52,692 bases of DNA from Cyanobium sp. NIES-981 (lineage in GTDB: Bacteria > Cyanobacteriota > Cyanobacteriia > PCC-6307 > Cyanobiaceae): the NCBI GenBank assembly GCA_945901765.1, contig CAMDLO010000009.1:1-52692 (forward strand). Direction: 5' to 3'. Position 1 is the first letter of the stretch; every line of letters begins with the position of its first letter. The notes beneath the pieces are model-generated. The model searched no databases, was not told the origin of the DNA, and saw nothing but the letters and a program-made list of their open reading frames with translations. Shown here piece by piece: positions 7,489-16,746 of this stretch. A program made the position numbers and the translations under genes.

Positions 7489-8945
7489 TCGAGCAGCCAG
7501 CGCACCACCGCCCAGGTGGCCAGGTTGTCATCGCGGTTGTACTGGAAGATCCGGCGGAGCCTGGCGGCACCGCCATCGCGGCGCCACTGGCGCCACCAGA
7601 GCAGGCAACGGGCACCATCCACCCCGGCCTGACTCCAGCGGAAGCCCTGCCAACCCGCCACCGCCTTGAGGCCGTAGCTGTTCACCGGCAGCCGCCAGTG
7701 GCCGCGCAGCCGGGCATGCACGTCCACCAGGCGGGTGCGCAGCCCGGCGAGCTCCGCCTCCCGCGCCCCCTGGCGCTCGGCCAGGCGCAGCAGGGCGATC
7801 CGCTCGGTTTCGCCGTAGTGGAGCACGGGCCAGGCGGGGTAGCGGGCGAGATAGCGCCGCAGGCGCTGCCAGAGCCGGGCTTCGCCGTGCTCCTGCAAGG
7901 CCAGCAGCGGCTGGTAGCGCCAGGCCGGATCGGGCCGCACCGGCCAGTCGGTCGCGGTTCGGGGCACCACCACGAAGCCATGCAGGAAGTCGTCGCGGGC
8001 ATCGGGATCCGACTCGATGTCGTAGAGCAGCACCCCCGCAGCCGTGGCCAGCTCCGGCAGGGGCCCCGCCGCTCCGGGATCGGTACCAGCGGCAGGAGCC
8101 GACCGCAGGCGCTCGGGGGCACCGCTGGCCTGCACCCGCGCCTGGGCCACCAGGGTGGCGGCGATCTCGCGGTGCTGCTCCCCATGCACCGCCAACGCCT
8201 CCGCCAGCTGCTCCGGATCGCTGCGGGCCAGCTGGGGCAGGCTGGTGATGCCCTGCTCCAGCAGCAGTTCGCGGCGCTTGCCGCCGATGCCGCTCACCTC
8301 GCTGAGATGACCCTGGCGGGCAGCGTCCTGATCGCACAATCCCCGCCAGCCGCACAACACGCACTTCTTGCGGTCGGCCACCAGGGGCGGCGGCTCGCGG
8401 CGACCGAGCTCGGCCGCGAGCCGGGGCAGCACCTCATCGAGCTGGGCCTGCAGGCCCCCGGACAGGGTGAGACGCTCCCGCTGCAGCCCCCGCCCCGCCC
8501 CGGCCACCACCAGGGCCTGGGGCACCGGTGCCCCCTGCCGCTCCGCCAGCAGCCGCCCCCAGAGGGCCAGCACCAGACGATGCTCGCGGGTGAGGTTGCG
8601 GCCCTGGCGACCCAGCACCGGCCGGTAGGCATGCTCACCCCACACACTCGGCCCACTCACCCGCTCCAGCAGAGCCGGGTGGGCCTGGAGCTCAATGCCG
8701 CCAGGACCGGGCGAGCGCAGCCGCAGTCCCACCACACCGGGCGCGCCGGCGGCGCAGGCCGCCACACCATGGCCGGGACGCTGGGGCAGCAGGCTCTGGA
8801 AACTGGCCAGCTGGTCGCTCAGGGCCAGGGCCCGGTGGGCGGTCCAGAGGCGCTCGCCGGGATCGCCATGCCGATCCAGCCAGGCCCGGCGCCGGCAGCG
8901 CAGCCAGCTGCGCAGCAGCCGGTCGGTGATCACCTTCTGAACCAT
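7476..8945 (-). CDS. TM0106-family RecB-like nuclease
   Basis: About 489 aa from the ATG at 8943-8945. An upstream ATG (8963) is equally possible because an 18-bp tandem duplication carries both. Domains in order: a RecB/PD-(D/E)xK-like region with a C-terminal cysteine set (KCVLCGWRGLCDQD) of the type that can bind an Fe-S cluster; a helix-hairpin-helix segment (LSEVSGIGGKRRELLLEQG); and a C-terminal RNase H-like exonuclease domain with the acidic YDIESDPDARDDF start and a late YNRDD. This matches TM0106 family proteins. The biological role is unsettled, with DNA or RNA processing likely. Confidence 0.85.
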   Translation of the reverse strand: MVQKVITDRLLRSWLRCRRRAWLDRHGDPGERLWTAHRALALSDQLASFQSLLPQRPGHGVAACAAGAPGVVGLRLRSPGPGGIELQAHPALLERVSGPSVWGEHAYRPVLGRQGRNLTREHRLVLALWGRLLAERQGAPVPQALVVAGAGRGLQRERLTLSGGLQAQLDEVLPRLAAELGRREPPPLVADRKKCVLCGWRGLCDQDAARQGHLSEVSGIGGKRRELLLEQGITSLPQLARSDPEQLAEALAVHGEQHREIAATLVAQARVQASGAPERLRSAPAAGTDPGAAGPLPELATAAGVLLYDIESDPDARDDFLHGFVVVPRTATDWPVRPDPAWRYQPLLALQEHGEARLWQRLRRYLARYPAWPVLHYGETERIALLRLAERQGAREAELAGLRTRLVDVHARLRGHWRLPVNSYGLKAVAGWQGFRWSQAGVDGARCLLWWRQWRRDGGAARLRRIFQYNRDDNLATWAVVRWLLDQTP

Positions 8946-8973
8946 GGGATCAGCCTGAACCATGGGATCAGCC
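8938..8973. repeat. 18-bp tandem duplication over the nuclease start codon
   Basis: Two perfect copies of tgaaccatgggatcagcc. Read on the minus strand, each copy contains an ATG in the nuclease frame, giving the repeated peptide MVQADP-MVQ. The duplication therefore leaves two equivalent start codons 18 bases apart. Confidence 0.9.
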
Positions 8974-9042
8974 CGCAACGCAGCCTGGATGGGCCGGCCG
9001 CCCCGCCGGAGCAGAATCAGCCTGTTCCAGCCTGATGCACCG

Positions 9043-10521
9043 ATGGCCTCTGCCCCCCTGCCCCTGGAGGCGGCCCCAATCGCCTTCGGCACCGACGGCT
9101 GGCGCGGCCTGCTGGGCGTGGACATCACCGTGGAGCGTCTGCTGCCGGTGGCCGCCGCCGCCGCCGCGGAACTGGCCTACGCCGCCCCGCCGGGCCTGAG
9201 CAGCCGCGAAGTGGTGATCGGCTACGACCGCCGCTTCCTGGCGCCGGAACTGGCCGCGGCGATCTGCAGCGCCGTGCGCGGCGTGGATCTCGAGCCCCTG
9301 CTCTCCGACTCCCCCACCCCCACACCCGCCTCCAGCTGGGCGGTGGTGCAGCGGGGCGCCCTCGGGGCCCTGGTGATCACCGCCAGCCACAACCCGCCGG
9401 AATGGCTGGGCCTGAAGATCAAGGGCCCCTTCGGCGGCTCGGTGGAGGGGGACTTCACCGCCCGGGTGGAAACGCGCCTGGCCGCCGGCGGCATCAGCGT
9501 GCCGATCCCGCCACCGCCGGCGGGAGAGCACCGTTTTGACGCCCTCGGCGCCTACCTGGCCGGCCTGCGGGCCAGGGTGGACACGGCCTCCCTGGCTGAG
9601 GGCCTGCAACGTCTGGGCCTGCGGGTGATCGTCGACCCGATGCACGGCTCAGCCGCCGGCGTGCTGCCGGCCCTGTTGGGGGAGCAAGCCAGCGCCAACG
9701 GCGTGATCCAGGAAATCCGCGCCAACCGTGATCCGCTCTTTGGCGGCAACCCCCCAGAACCGCTGGCCCCCTATCTGGGCGAGCTGATCGCCGCGGTGCA
9801 GGCGAGCACCGCCGCCGGGCGGCCGGCGATGGGCATCGTGTTCGACGGCGACGGTGACCGCATCGCCGCCATCGACGAGCGCGGCCGCTTCTGCAGCACC
9901 CAGCTGCTGATGCCCCTGTTCATTGACCACCTGGCCCGGGCCCGCCAGCTCCCGGGCACCGTGGTGAAAACGGTGAGCGGCTCCGACCTGATGCAGCTGG
10001 TGGCTGAGGGTCTGGGCCGCACCGTGCTGGAGAAACCGGTGGGCTTCAAGTACATCGCCGCCGAGATGCTGGCCGGCGAGGTGCTGGTGGGCGGCGAGGA
10101 ATCGGGCGGGGTGGGCTTCGGCATGCACCTGCCCGAGCGCGATGCCCCCTTTGCCGCCCTGCTGCTGATCGAGGCGCTGGTGGAGGGGGGCGTGCCCCTG
10201 GGGCAGCGGCTCGATGCCCTGCAGCAGGCCCACGGCGGCGCCGCCCACTACGACCGGCTCGACCTGCGCCTGCCGGACATGGCCGCCCGCCGCAACCTGG
10301 AGGCCCGCCTGGCCCAGGCCCCACCTGCGGAGGTGGCCGGCAGCCCCGTGCAGGAGGTGATCACCGCCGACGGCGTGAAGCTGCGGCTGGGCCCCAGCCA
10401 CTGGCTGATGCTGCGCTTCTCCGGCACCGAACCGCTGCTGCGCCTCTACTGCGAGGCCCCCACGGCCGAGCGGGTGGCCGAGGTGCTGACCTGGGCCCGC
10501 GGCTATGCCCTGAAGGACTGA
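9043..10521 (+). CDS. Phosphoglucomutase/phosphomannomutase family protein
   Basis: 492 aa if started at the ATG at 9043 (MASAPLPLEAAPIAFGTDGWRG). The open frame extends upstream to 8962, but that part overlaps the divergent nuclease start. Alpha-D-phosphohexomutase hallmarks: phosphoserine loop TASHNPPEW (Ser near residue 115), metal-binding loop FDGDGDR at about 267-273, sugar-binding GEESGG near 349, and phosphate-binding RFSGTEPLLR near the C-terminus. It interconverts hexose 1- and 6-phosphates; glucose versus mannose or glucosamine cannot be settled here. rdgB follows after 5 bases. Confidence 0.92.
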   Translation: MASAPLPLEAAPIAFGTDGWRGLLGVDITVERLLPVAAAAAAELAYAAPPGLSSREVVIGYDRRFLAPELAAAICSAVRGVDLEPLLSDSPTPTPASSWAVVQRGALGALVITASHNPPEWLGLKIKGPFGGSVEGDFTARVETRLAAGGISVPIPPPPAGEHRFDALGAYLAGLRARVDTASLAEGLQRLGLRVIVDPMHGSAAGVLPALLGEQASANGVIQEIRANRDPLFGGNPPEPLAPYLGELIAAVQASTAAGRPAMGIVFDGDGDRIAAIDERGRFCSTQLLMPLFIDHLARARQLPGTVVKTVSGSDLMQLVAEGLGRTVLEKPVGFKYIAAEMLAGEVLVGGEESGGVGFGMHLPERDAPFAALLLIEALVEGGVPLGQRLDALQQAHGGAAHYDRLDLRLPDMAARRNLEARLAQAPPAEVAGSPVQEVITADGVKLRLGPSHWLMLRFSGTEPLLRLYCEAPTAERVAEVLTWARGYALKD

Positions 10522-10526
10522 TCGCC

Positions 10527-11162
10527 ATGACACCAAGCCCCCCTGCCGGCGGCCCGCCGGTGCTGGTGATCGCCAGCGGCAACGCCGGCAAGATCCGCGA
10601 GTTCCAGGCGTTGCTGGCGGACCTGCCGGTGCGTGTCCAGCCCCAGCCCGAGGGCCTGGAGGTGGAGGAGACAGGCGAGACCTTTGCCGAAAATGCCCGG
10701 TTGAAGGCCGCCGCCGTGGCCCGCGCCACCGGCTGCTGGGCCCTGGCCGATGATTCCGGCCTGAGCGTGAGCGCCCTGGCAGGTGCCCCCGGCGTGCACT
10801 CGGCCCGCTACGCGGACAGCGACGGGGCCCGCATCGCCCGCCTGCTGCGCGAGCTGGCAGGCGCTGACGACCGCTCGGCCCGCTTCACCGCCGCCCTGGC
10901 CGTGGCCGACCCCGAGGGCACCATCCAGCTGGTCGTGGAAGGGATCTGTGAGGGGCTGATCCTGGAGGAATGCCGCGGCTCGGGCGGCTTCGGCTACGAC
11001 CCGGTGTTCCTGGTGCCCGCGGCCGGCCTCACCTACGCCGAGCTGAGCAAGGAGCTCAAGGGACGCATCGGCCACCGGGGCCGGGCCTTCGCCCAACTGG
11101 CCCCGCAGCTGCAGGCACTGCTGGGTGTGGCATCAGCACCGCAGCGCGATCAACCCGCCTGA
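10527..11162 (+). CDS. rdgB: Non-canonical purine NTP pyrophosphatase (dITP/XTPase)
   Basis: 211 aa. It removes ITP, dITP and XTP from the nucleotide pool. Family motifs are present: VIASGNAGKIREF at the N-terminus, the phosphate/metal-binding ALADDSGLSVSAL, and GSGGFGYDPVF for base recognition. It starts 5 bases after the phosphohexomutase and is probably cotranscribed. Its last 13 bases overlap the convergent carotenoid oxygenase gene. Confidence 0.95.
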   Translation: MTPSPPAGGPPVLVIASGNAGKIREFQALLADLPVRVQPQPEGLEVEETGETFAENARLKAAAVARATGCWALADDSGLSVSALAGAPGVHSARYADSDGARIARLLRELAGADDRSARFTAALAVADPEGTIQLVVEGICEGLILEECRGSGGFGYDPVFLVPAAGLTYAELSKELKGRIGHRGRAFAQLAPQLQALLGVASAPQRDQPA

Positions 11163-12778
11163 TGGGTTGCTGATGGTTGCGCATCGCTCGGCCCCGCCGG
11201 CACCCAGCTGCCGTGCAGCCCATAGGGAATCGCCAGGGGCAGCTCCACCACCGCCAGCTCCGCCAGCGAAGCCGCATCGAGGATCACCAGATCGCTGGCG
11301 CAGCGGGCGCCATTCCACACCAGGCAGAGCACCCAGCCGTCGTCTTCGGCGGGTTCCGGGCCACCGGCCGGAGTGGGGCGGGGCACCATCACCGGCTCGC
11401 TCACGAATCCCCGCGGTGCGGCGCTCCACACCGTGCGTTCGCCGCTGATCAGATCGAGCTTCTTGATCGCTTGCAGCGGATCGTTGCCGGTTTCGCGCTC
11501 CGCCACTGCCATCCAGCCGTAGCGGCTGAACAGCCCCTCCCGGCGCGGGTTCACCATGGCGAACTCACAGCAACGCTCGCTCAGCCGCTCGGTGCGCAGC
11601 GTGCCGCTGGTCAGATCGATTGTGCAGCGTTCCAGCAGACCCTCGGGGATCAGGTCGAAGTCGATCGTGCGGAAGTCGGTGTCCGGACCGATCGAGGGGA
11701 AATCGGCGTAGAAGATGCTCTCCACCACCAGGGCCGGACCCTCCACCCGGCCGCCGAAGCCATCGGGGCCGGCCTCTGTGATCTCCCAGGCGTTGAGGTG
11801 GTGGAACACGAAGCCCTCGGGCGCCGGCACGATCCGCGGCGGCTGACCCGCGTAGGCGCCGCCATCGCGGGGAATCAGCCAGAACTGGGCCTGCCCGCCC
11901 GGCTTGGAGGCCAGGCACTGGGCCGCACCCTTCTGGCCCAGCACAAAGGGCAGCGGGTTGAAGGCGATCGCGTTCTGCAGGAACACCGCCCAGTTGGGGG
12001 TGATGGCGAAGTCGTGCAGGAAGGCAAAGCCGCCGAAGCGATCGGAACGCTCGCTCAGCAGCTGGCCGGCCTTCACGCCGCTGGCCGGGTCGTCGGCCAC
12101 CGCGAACTCCATCAGCCGGATCGTGCTGCGCGGACCGCTCTTCACACCGAACGTCACCATCCGCTCGGTGCCGTGGTGGCCGGGATCAAAGCGGGGATGG
12201 GCACTGAAGGCCTCGCCGGGTCTGAGCACCCCATCGAGCAGCGAGAGGCCCCTGGTGTCGAGCGTGTCGGGATCGAGGGCGTGCGGTGAACTGGCCTCCC
12301 ACAGGGCCAGCAACTGATCACCCAGCTTCACCACGTGGGTGTTGGCGATGTTCTTGAGACGCACGTCGAAGGCATTGGCCAGCAGGCCACCGGGCTTCTG
12401 GCTGCCGAACACACCGCGGTAGAGCGGCTTGCCGGCCTGCTCCTCGGCCAGCCAGCCTTCGGTGCGCACGAAGCGGTTGGTGAGGCTCAGCCCACCCGCT
12501 TCAAAGCGCAGGGCAGTGATCATGCCGTCGCCATCAAAGGGGTGGTGCACCCAGTGGCCGCCGCGCTCCAGCCGGCCAGGTCCGTTGCGGTACAGGGTGC
12601 CCACCAGATCGGCCGGCAGGCTGCCGCGCACCGGCTGCAGGGGCACATCGCTGAGTTCCACGCCCACGTTGCGGAAGGCGCTGGCCCAGTCGTCGCGGGC
12701 GAACCGCTCGCTGGAAGCAGACGCCCCGGTGGGGTTGGCCCCCGGAGCGGAAGACTGGCTGGGCTGGGCGAGGGTCAT
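11150..12778 (-). CDS. Carotenoid oxygenase (apocarotenoid 15,15'-oxygenase type)
   Basis: 542 aa. A carotenoid cleavage dioxygenase (RPE65 family), a seven-bladed propeller that binds Fe(II) through four His. Candidate ligands are in AHPRFDPGHHG, FLHDFAITPNW, VFHHLNAWE and the near-C-terminal YGLHGSWVP. It starts with PVRGSLPADLVGTLYRNGPGR, the usual family opening, and HHPFDGDGM. It resembles cyanobacterial Diox1/ACO, which cleaves apocarotenoids to retinal, rather than a plant NCED; substrate is inferred. It is the last gene of the lipid A operon, its ATG overlapping the stop of the msbA-like gene (ATGA). Confidence 0.92.
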   Translation of the reverse strand: MTLAQPSQSSAPGANPTGASASSERFARDDWASAFRNVGVELSDVPLQPVRGSLPADLVGTLYRNGPGRLERGGHWVHHPFDGDGMITALRFEAGGLSLTNRFVRTEGWLAEEQAGKPLYRGVFGSQKPGGLLANAFDVRLKNIANTHVVKLGDQLLALWEASSPHALDPDTLDTRGLSLLDGVLRPGEAFSAHPRFDPGHHGTERMVTFGVKSGPRSTIRLMEFAVADDPASGVKAGQLLSERSDRFGGFAFLHDFAITPNWAVFLQNAIAFNPLPFVLGQKGAAQCLASKPGGQAQFWLIPRDGGAYAGQPPRIVPAPEGFVFHHLNAWEITEAGPDGFGGRVEGPALVVESIFYADFPSIGPDTDFRTIDFDLIPEGLLERCTIDLTSGTLRTERLSERCCEFAMVNPRREGLFSRYGWMAVAERETGNDPLQAIKKLDLISGERTVWSAAPRGFVSEPVMVPRPTPAGGPEPAEDDGWVLCLVWNGARCASDLVILDAASLAELAVVELPLAIPYGLHGSWVPAGPSDAQPSATHQAG

Positions 12779-14535
12779 GCCGGCGGGGCCGCAACGGCCG
12801 TTGCGAATTGTGTCGAAACTAGGTCGGCGTAGAGGCCGCCGCGGGCGAGCAGCTCCTCATGCCGCCCCGACTCCAGCACCCGGCCCGCTTCGATCACCAC
12901 GATCCGGTCGGCATTCACCACGGTGGAGAGGCGGTGGGCGACCACCAGCGTGGTGCGGTTGGCCATCAGCCGATCGAGCGCCTCCTGCACCACCTGTTCG
13001 GAGGCGCTGTCCAGCGCCGAGGTGGCCTCATCGAGGAACAGGATCGGCGCGTTCTTGATCAGGGCCCGGGCGATCGCCAGCCGCTGGCGCTGGCCGCCGG
13101 AGAGGAGCGTGCCGTTCTCACCGATCAGGGTGTCGTACCCCTCGGGCAGCTCACGGATGAAGCCATGGGCGTTGGCGGCCCGGGCCGCCGCCTCGATCGC
13201 GGCGCGGCTGACGCGCCCCTCCGAGCCCTGGCCGTAGGCGATGTTGTTGGCGATCGTGTCGTTGAACAGAAAGGTGTTCTGATCCACCAGGGCGATCAGG
13301 CGCCGCAGCGAGGCCAGGGACAGGTCGCGCAGATCGATGCCGTCGATGCTGATCCGCCCGGCGGAAGGGTCGTAGAAGCGGCAGAACAGATCGATGATCG
13401 TGCTCTTGCCGCCGCCGCTGGGGCCGACCAGCGCCACCGTGCTGCCCCGCGGAATCACCAGGTCGAGCCCGCGGATCACCGGGTCGCCCGGGTCGTAGCC
13501 GAACTCCACCGCCTCGGCCCGCAGGCCCTGGTGCAGCGCCTGCAGCGACTGGGGCGCGGCGGCCTCCACCGGATCGGCAGGGGTGTCGAGAATGGCGAAC
13601 AGCTCTTCCGCCGCCGCCACCCCCTGCTGCAGGGTGGCATTGGCCTTGCCCAGCCCCTTGAACGGGGCATAGCAGAGGTAGAGCGAGGTGAGGAAGGCGA
13701 AGAAGCTGCCGGTGGTGCGGCTGCCGCCCATCACCGCCTCCCCGCCGTACACCAGCACCGCACAGAACCCGACGGCGCCGAGCAGCTCCATCAGCGGCTG
13801 GTTGATCAGCTTGGCGCGGGTGGTGCGCAGGGCCTGATGGCGCACCGAGCGGTTCTCCCGCTGGAAGCGCTCCAGCTCATAGGCCTGCATCCCGAAGATC
13901 TTCACCACCCGCGCCCCCAGCAGCGATTCCTGCAGGTAGGCCGCCAGCTGGGCCAGCCGGGTCTGCCCCTGCCGGGAGTGGCGCCGCACCTTCTTGGCCG
14001 TGCGCAGCACGGGCCACACCCCCAGCGGAAACAGGAAGAAGGCGATCAGCGACAGCAGCCAGTCCTGGTAAAAAGCCACCACCACCAGTGCCGCCAGGGT
14101 GATGCCGTCCTTGAGCACGGTCGACACCCCATCGACGATGCCGGTCTTGGCCAGGGTCACATCGGTGAGCACCCGCGACACCAGCACCGTGGAGGGGTGT
14201 CGGTTGATGTAGCTCTGCGGCAGATCCAGCACCCGCTGCGCCAGTTCGCCCCGCAGGTCGGCCGTGATCGACTGCCCGACGGTTTCGGTGAGGTAGGAGC
14301 CGAGGAACTGACACAGGGCCCGCACGGCGATCACCAGCACGATCACCACCGGCGCCAGGTAGAGCCGCTGCCGGTCGCCCGCGGGCAGCACGTCATCGAA
14401 CAGGTAGCGGATCAGCAGCGGCACCACGCCGGTGGAGGCGCCGTACCCCACGTTGAACAGCAGCGCCAGAACGAAGGTGGGCCAGACATAGCGCCGGCCG
14501 TAGGCGAGGAAGCGGCGGTAGTGATCGGTCGTCAA
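12775..14535 (-). CDS. MsbA-like ABC exporter (permease-ATPase fusion)
   Basis: 586 aa. An N-terminal six-helix transmembrane domain (residues about 15-310) is fused to an ATPase with Walker A GPSGGGKST near 375, Q-loop VDQNTFLFND, signature LSGGQRQR and Walker B ILFLDEATSALD. The family includes lipid A-core flippase MsbA and multidrug exporters. The position directly after lpxB, with lpxK and waaA upstream, favours a lipid A flippase. The start is TTG overlapping the lpxB stop (TTGA), and the stop overlaps the next ATG. It acts in the inner membrane as a homodimer. Confidence 0.9.
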   Translation of the reverse strand: MTTDHYRRFLAYGRRYVWPTFVLALLFNVGYGASTGVVPLLIRYLFDDVLPAGDRQRLYLAPVVIVLVIAVRALCQFLGSYLTETVGQSITADLRGELAQRVLDLPQSYINRHPSTVLVSRVLTDVTLAKTGIVDGVSTVLKDGITLAALVVVAFYQDWLLSLIAFFLFPLGVWPVLRTAKKVRRHSRQGQTRLAQLAAYLQESLLGARVVKIFGMQAYELERFQRENRSVRHQALRTTRAKLINQPLMELLGAVGFCAVLVYGGEAVMGGSRTTGSFFAFLTSLYLCYAPFKGLGKANATLQQGVAAAEELFAILDTPADPVEAAAPQSLQALHQGLRAEAVEFGYDPGDPVIRGLDLVIPRGSTVALVGPSGGGKSTIIDLFCRFYDPSAGRISIDGIDLRDLSLASLRRLIALVDQNTFLFNDTIANNIAYGQGSEGRVSRAAIEAAARAANAHGFIRELPEGYDTLIGENGTLLSGGQRQRLAIARALIKNAPILFLDEATSALDSASEQVVQEALDRLMANRTTLVVAHRLSTVVNADRIVVIEAGRVLESGRHEELLARGGLYADLVSTQFATAVAAPPA

Positions 14536-15704
14536 GGCCGGCGGGGGGTGGGCGTCGTCATCGGGCCGGAGCGCACCGGACCGAGCAGGGCAAGCAGCTC
14601 ACCGGCGGCCCGCTCTGAGGCCCCAGGCTGGCCCATCCTGCTGCGCAGCCGGGCGATCGAGGCCTCGAACGCGGGGCGCTCGGCGTGCAGGCGCCGCACC
14701 TGGCGCACCAGGGCATCGGAGCGCACCTCACGCTGCACCAGTTCCGGAAACACGGTGCGGCCGAGAATCACGTTCGGCAGCCCCATCATGCGGCGGCCGA
14801 TCACCAGCCGGGCCAGCAGATAGGTGAGCCGCGAAAAGCGGTAGACGATCACCGGCGGACAACCCAGCAGGGCCGCCTCGAGGGTGGCCGTGCCGGAGCT
14901 GGCCAGGGCCACATCGGCCGCCGCCAGCAGGTTGTAGGTGTCGCCCTCGATCACGGGCAGGGGCAGCTCAGCCACCCCAGCCGCCCGGCACAGGCAGGCC
15001 TGATCCACGGTGGGAGCCCGCAGCAGCACCACCTGCCAGCCTTCGGCCCTGAGCTGCCGGGCGGCGCGCAGCAGTTCCGGCAGCAGCAGCCGGATCTCAC
15101 TGCGGCGGCTGCCGGGCATCAGCACCAGCAGGGGCTGGTCGGAGCTGAGGCCATGGACCCGGCGCGTCTCCGCCCGGCCGCGGCTCACCGCCAGCCCGTC
15201 CAGCAGCGGATGGCCCACATAGCGGGCGAAGGCCCGGCCGTGGGCGTTGAAGATCGGCTCCTCGAAGGGAAAGATCACCGCCAGACGGTCGATGATCCGT
15301 GCCATCCGCGCCGCCCGACCACCGCCCCAGGCCCACACCTGCGGGGCGATGTAGAAGAACACCGGGATGCCGCGGCGATGGGCCTCACCGGCCACCATCA
15401 GGTTGAAGCCGGGATAATCCACCAGCACCACGGCATCCGGACGCTGCTGGTCCATGCACCGCTTCAGCCAGCGCATCACCCGCCAGTGGCGGGGAATGCT
15501 GGCGGCGATTTCCACGAGGCCAGCCGCCGAGAGCGCCGCCACGTCGATGCGCACGTCCATGCCGGCGGCCCGCAGGCCCTGCCCGCCCACGCCGATCACC
15601 TCCAGATCCGGCCGCTGACGCCGCAGCGCCGCCACCAGGTGGCCGCCATGCAGATCGCCCGACGCCTCGCCGGCCACCAGCAGCACCCGGGCCCGCTCAG
15701 CCAT
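14532..15704 (-). CDS. lpxB: Lipid A disaccharide synthase
   Basis: 390 aa from the ATG at 15702-15704. LpxB condenses UDP-2,3-diacylglucosamine with lipid X into the beta-1,6-linked lipid A disaccharide. It shows the GT19 opening LLVAGEASGDLHGGHL, VLVDYPGFN, YIAPQVWAWG, and VLMPGSRRSEI before the UDP-binding C-terminal half with SSGTATLEAALLGCP. It overlaps lpxK by 8 bases and the msbA-like gene by 4. The frame extends upstream to 15788 within lpxK, but the family N-terminus fits 15704. Confidence 0.95.
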   Translation of the reverse strand: MAERARVLLVAGEASGDLHGGHLVAALRRQRPDLEVIGVGGQGLRAAGMDVRIDVAALSAAGLVEIAASIPRHWRVMRWLKRCMDQQRPDAVVLVDYPGFNLMVAGEAHRRGIPVFFYIAPQVWAWGGGRAARMARIIDRLAVIFPFEEPIFNAHGRAFARYVGHPLLDGLAVSRGRAETRRVHGLSSDQPLLVLMPGSRRSEIRLLLPELLRAARQLRAEGWQVVLLRAPTVDQACLCRAAGVAELPLPVIEGDTYNLLAAADVALASSGTATLEAALLGCPPVIVYRFSRLTYLLARLVIGRRMMGLPNVILGRTVFPELVQREVRSDALVRQVRRLHAERPAFEASIARLRSRMGQPGASERAAGELLALLGPVRSGPMTTPTPRRP

Positions 15705-16746
15705 GGGGCCTGGCCTCCCCGGCCCGGAGCCAGCCGCGCTCGGCCAGCCGTGCCAGCACCAGCTCCGCCAAGCGCGCCACCACCGCACCCTCCAGCTGCA
15801 GCGGAATCGCCTGCACCCTCGCCGCAGAACGGGAGTCGAGCAGGGGGGCGAGCCGCTGCCAGTCCTTCACCGTGGTGACAAGCGTGGCATTGCCCTTGGC
15901 CTGCGCCAGTGCCAACAGCCGCTCCAGATCCCCCAGAGCATAGGGATGGTGGTCGGCGAACTCCTCGCAGGCCACCAGCCGACAGCCCTCCTGCCGCAGG
16001 GCGGCAAAGAACTTGGCGGGCAGACCGATGCCGCAGAAGGCCAGCAGGGGCACGGTCCGCAGTGCCTCAGGCAGGGCCAGCCGAGCCGGCAGGGCCAGCC
16101 AGGCGCGATGCCGCGGCCAGGGCAGACCGGCAGGATCGGCGGCGCCATCACCACTGAGCACCAGCAGCTGGGCCCGGGCCAGGGCCGTTGCGGGCTCCCG
16201 CAGCGGCCCGGCCGGGAAGGTGAGACCGTTGCCGAGCCGCTGGCGGGCATCCAGCACCGTCAGATCGCAGTCGCGGGCCAGGCGCCAGTGCTGCAGACCG
16301 TCATCCAGGAGCAGCAGGTCCGCGCCGGCCGCCAGGGCGCAGCGGCCCGAGGCCACCCGATCGGAGCCCACCCATACCGCCACCCCCTCTCCGGCCAGGG
16401 CGGCGGCGATCTCCAGGGCCTCATCCCCCACCGCCGCCACCCCGTGTGCTGGCCGCACCTGCAGCGGTTGCCGCCGGCCGCTGCCGTAACCGCGGCTGAT
16501 CACCGCCGGCCGCCAGCCCCGCCCGACCAGCTCCCGCGCCAAGGCAATCACCAGCGGCGTCTTGCCGGTGCCGCCGAGGGTGATGTTGCCGATCGACACC
16601 ACCGGCAGCGGCAGCCGCTCCGGCCGGGTGCTGGCGCGATGCCAGGCCACCGCCCGGCCGTACAGCCAGCCGGCAGGCTGGAGCAGTCGGGCCCGCAGGC
16701 CCGGCCTGGGGCGATACCAGAAGCGGGGGGTCCGCAAGCGGGTCAC
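15697..16746 (-). CDS. lpxK: Tetraacyldisaccharide 4'-kinase
   Basis: 349 aa from a GTG (16744-16746) overlapping the waaA stop (GTGA). LpxK phosphorylates the 4' position of the lipid A precursor. The P-loop SIGNITLGGTGKTP is at residues 51-64, followed by VISRGYGSG, VGDEALEIA and the second-lobe motif LLDDGLQHWRL. Near the C-terminus TLVTTVKDWQRL is also a family hallmark. The frame is open further upstream, but only from the GTG does the family sequence (WYRPRPGLRARLLQPAGWLYG) begin. Confidence 0.95.
   Translation of the reverse strand: MTRLRTPRFWYRPRPGLRARLLQPAGWLYGRAVAWHRASTRPERLPLPVVSIGNITLGGTGKTPLVIALARELVGRGWRPAVISRGYGSGRRQPLQVRPAHGVAAVGDEALEIAAALAGEGVAVWVGSDRVASGRCALAAGADLLLLDDGLQHWRLARDCDLTVLDARQRLGNGLTFPAGPLREPATALARAQLLVLSGDGAADPAGLPWPRHRAWLALPARLALPEALRTVPLLAFCGIGLPAKFFAALRQEGCRLVACEEFADHHPYALGDLERLLALAQAKGNATLVTTVKDWQRLAPLLDSRSAARVQAIPLQLEGAVVARLAELVLARLAERGWLRAGEARPHG

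Noticed and set aside
12859-14823. A 654-codon plus-strand frame opposite the MsbA-like gene
   Set aside because: His/Gln/Arg-rich shadow translation without motifs; the opposite strand has a full ABC exporter.
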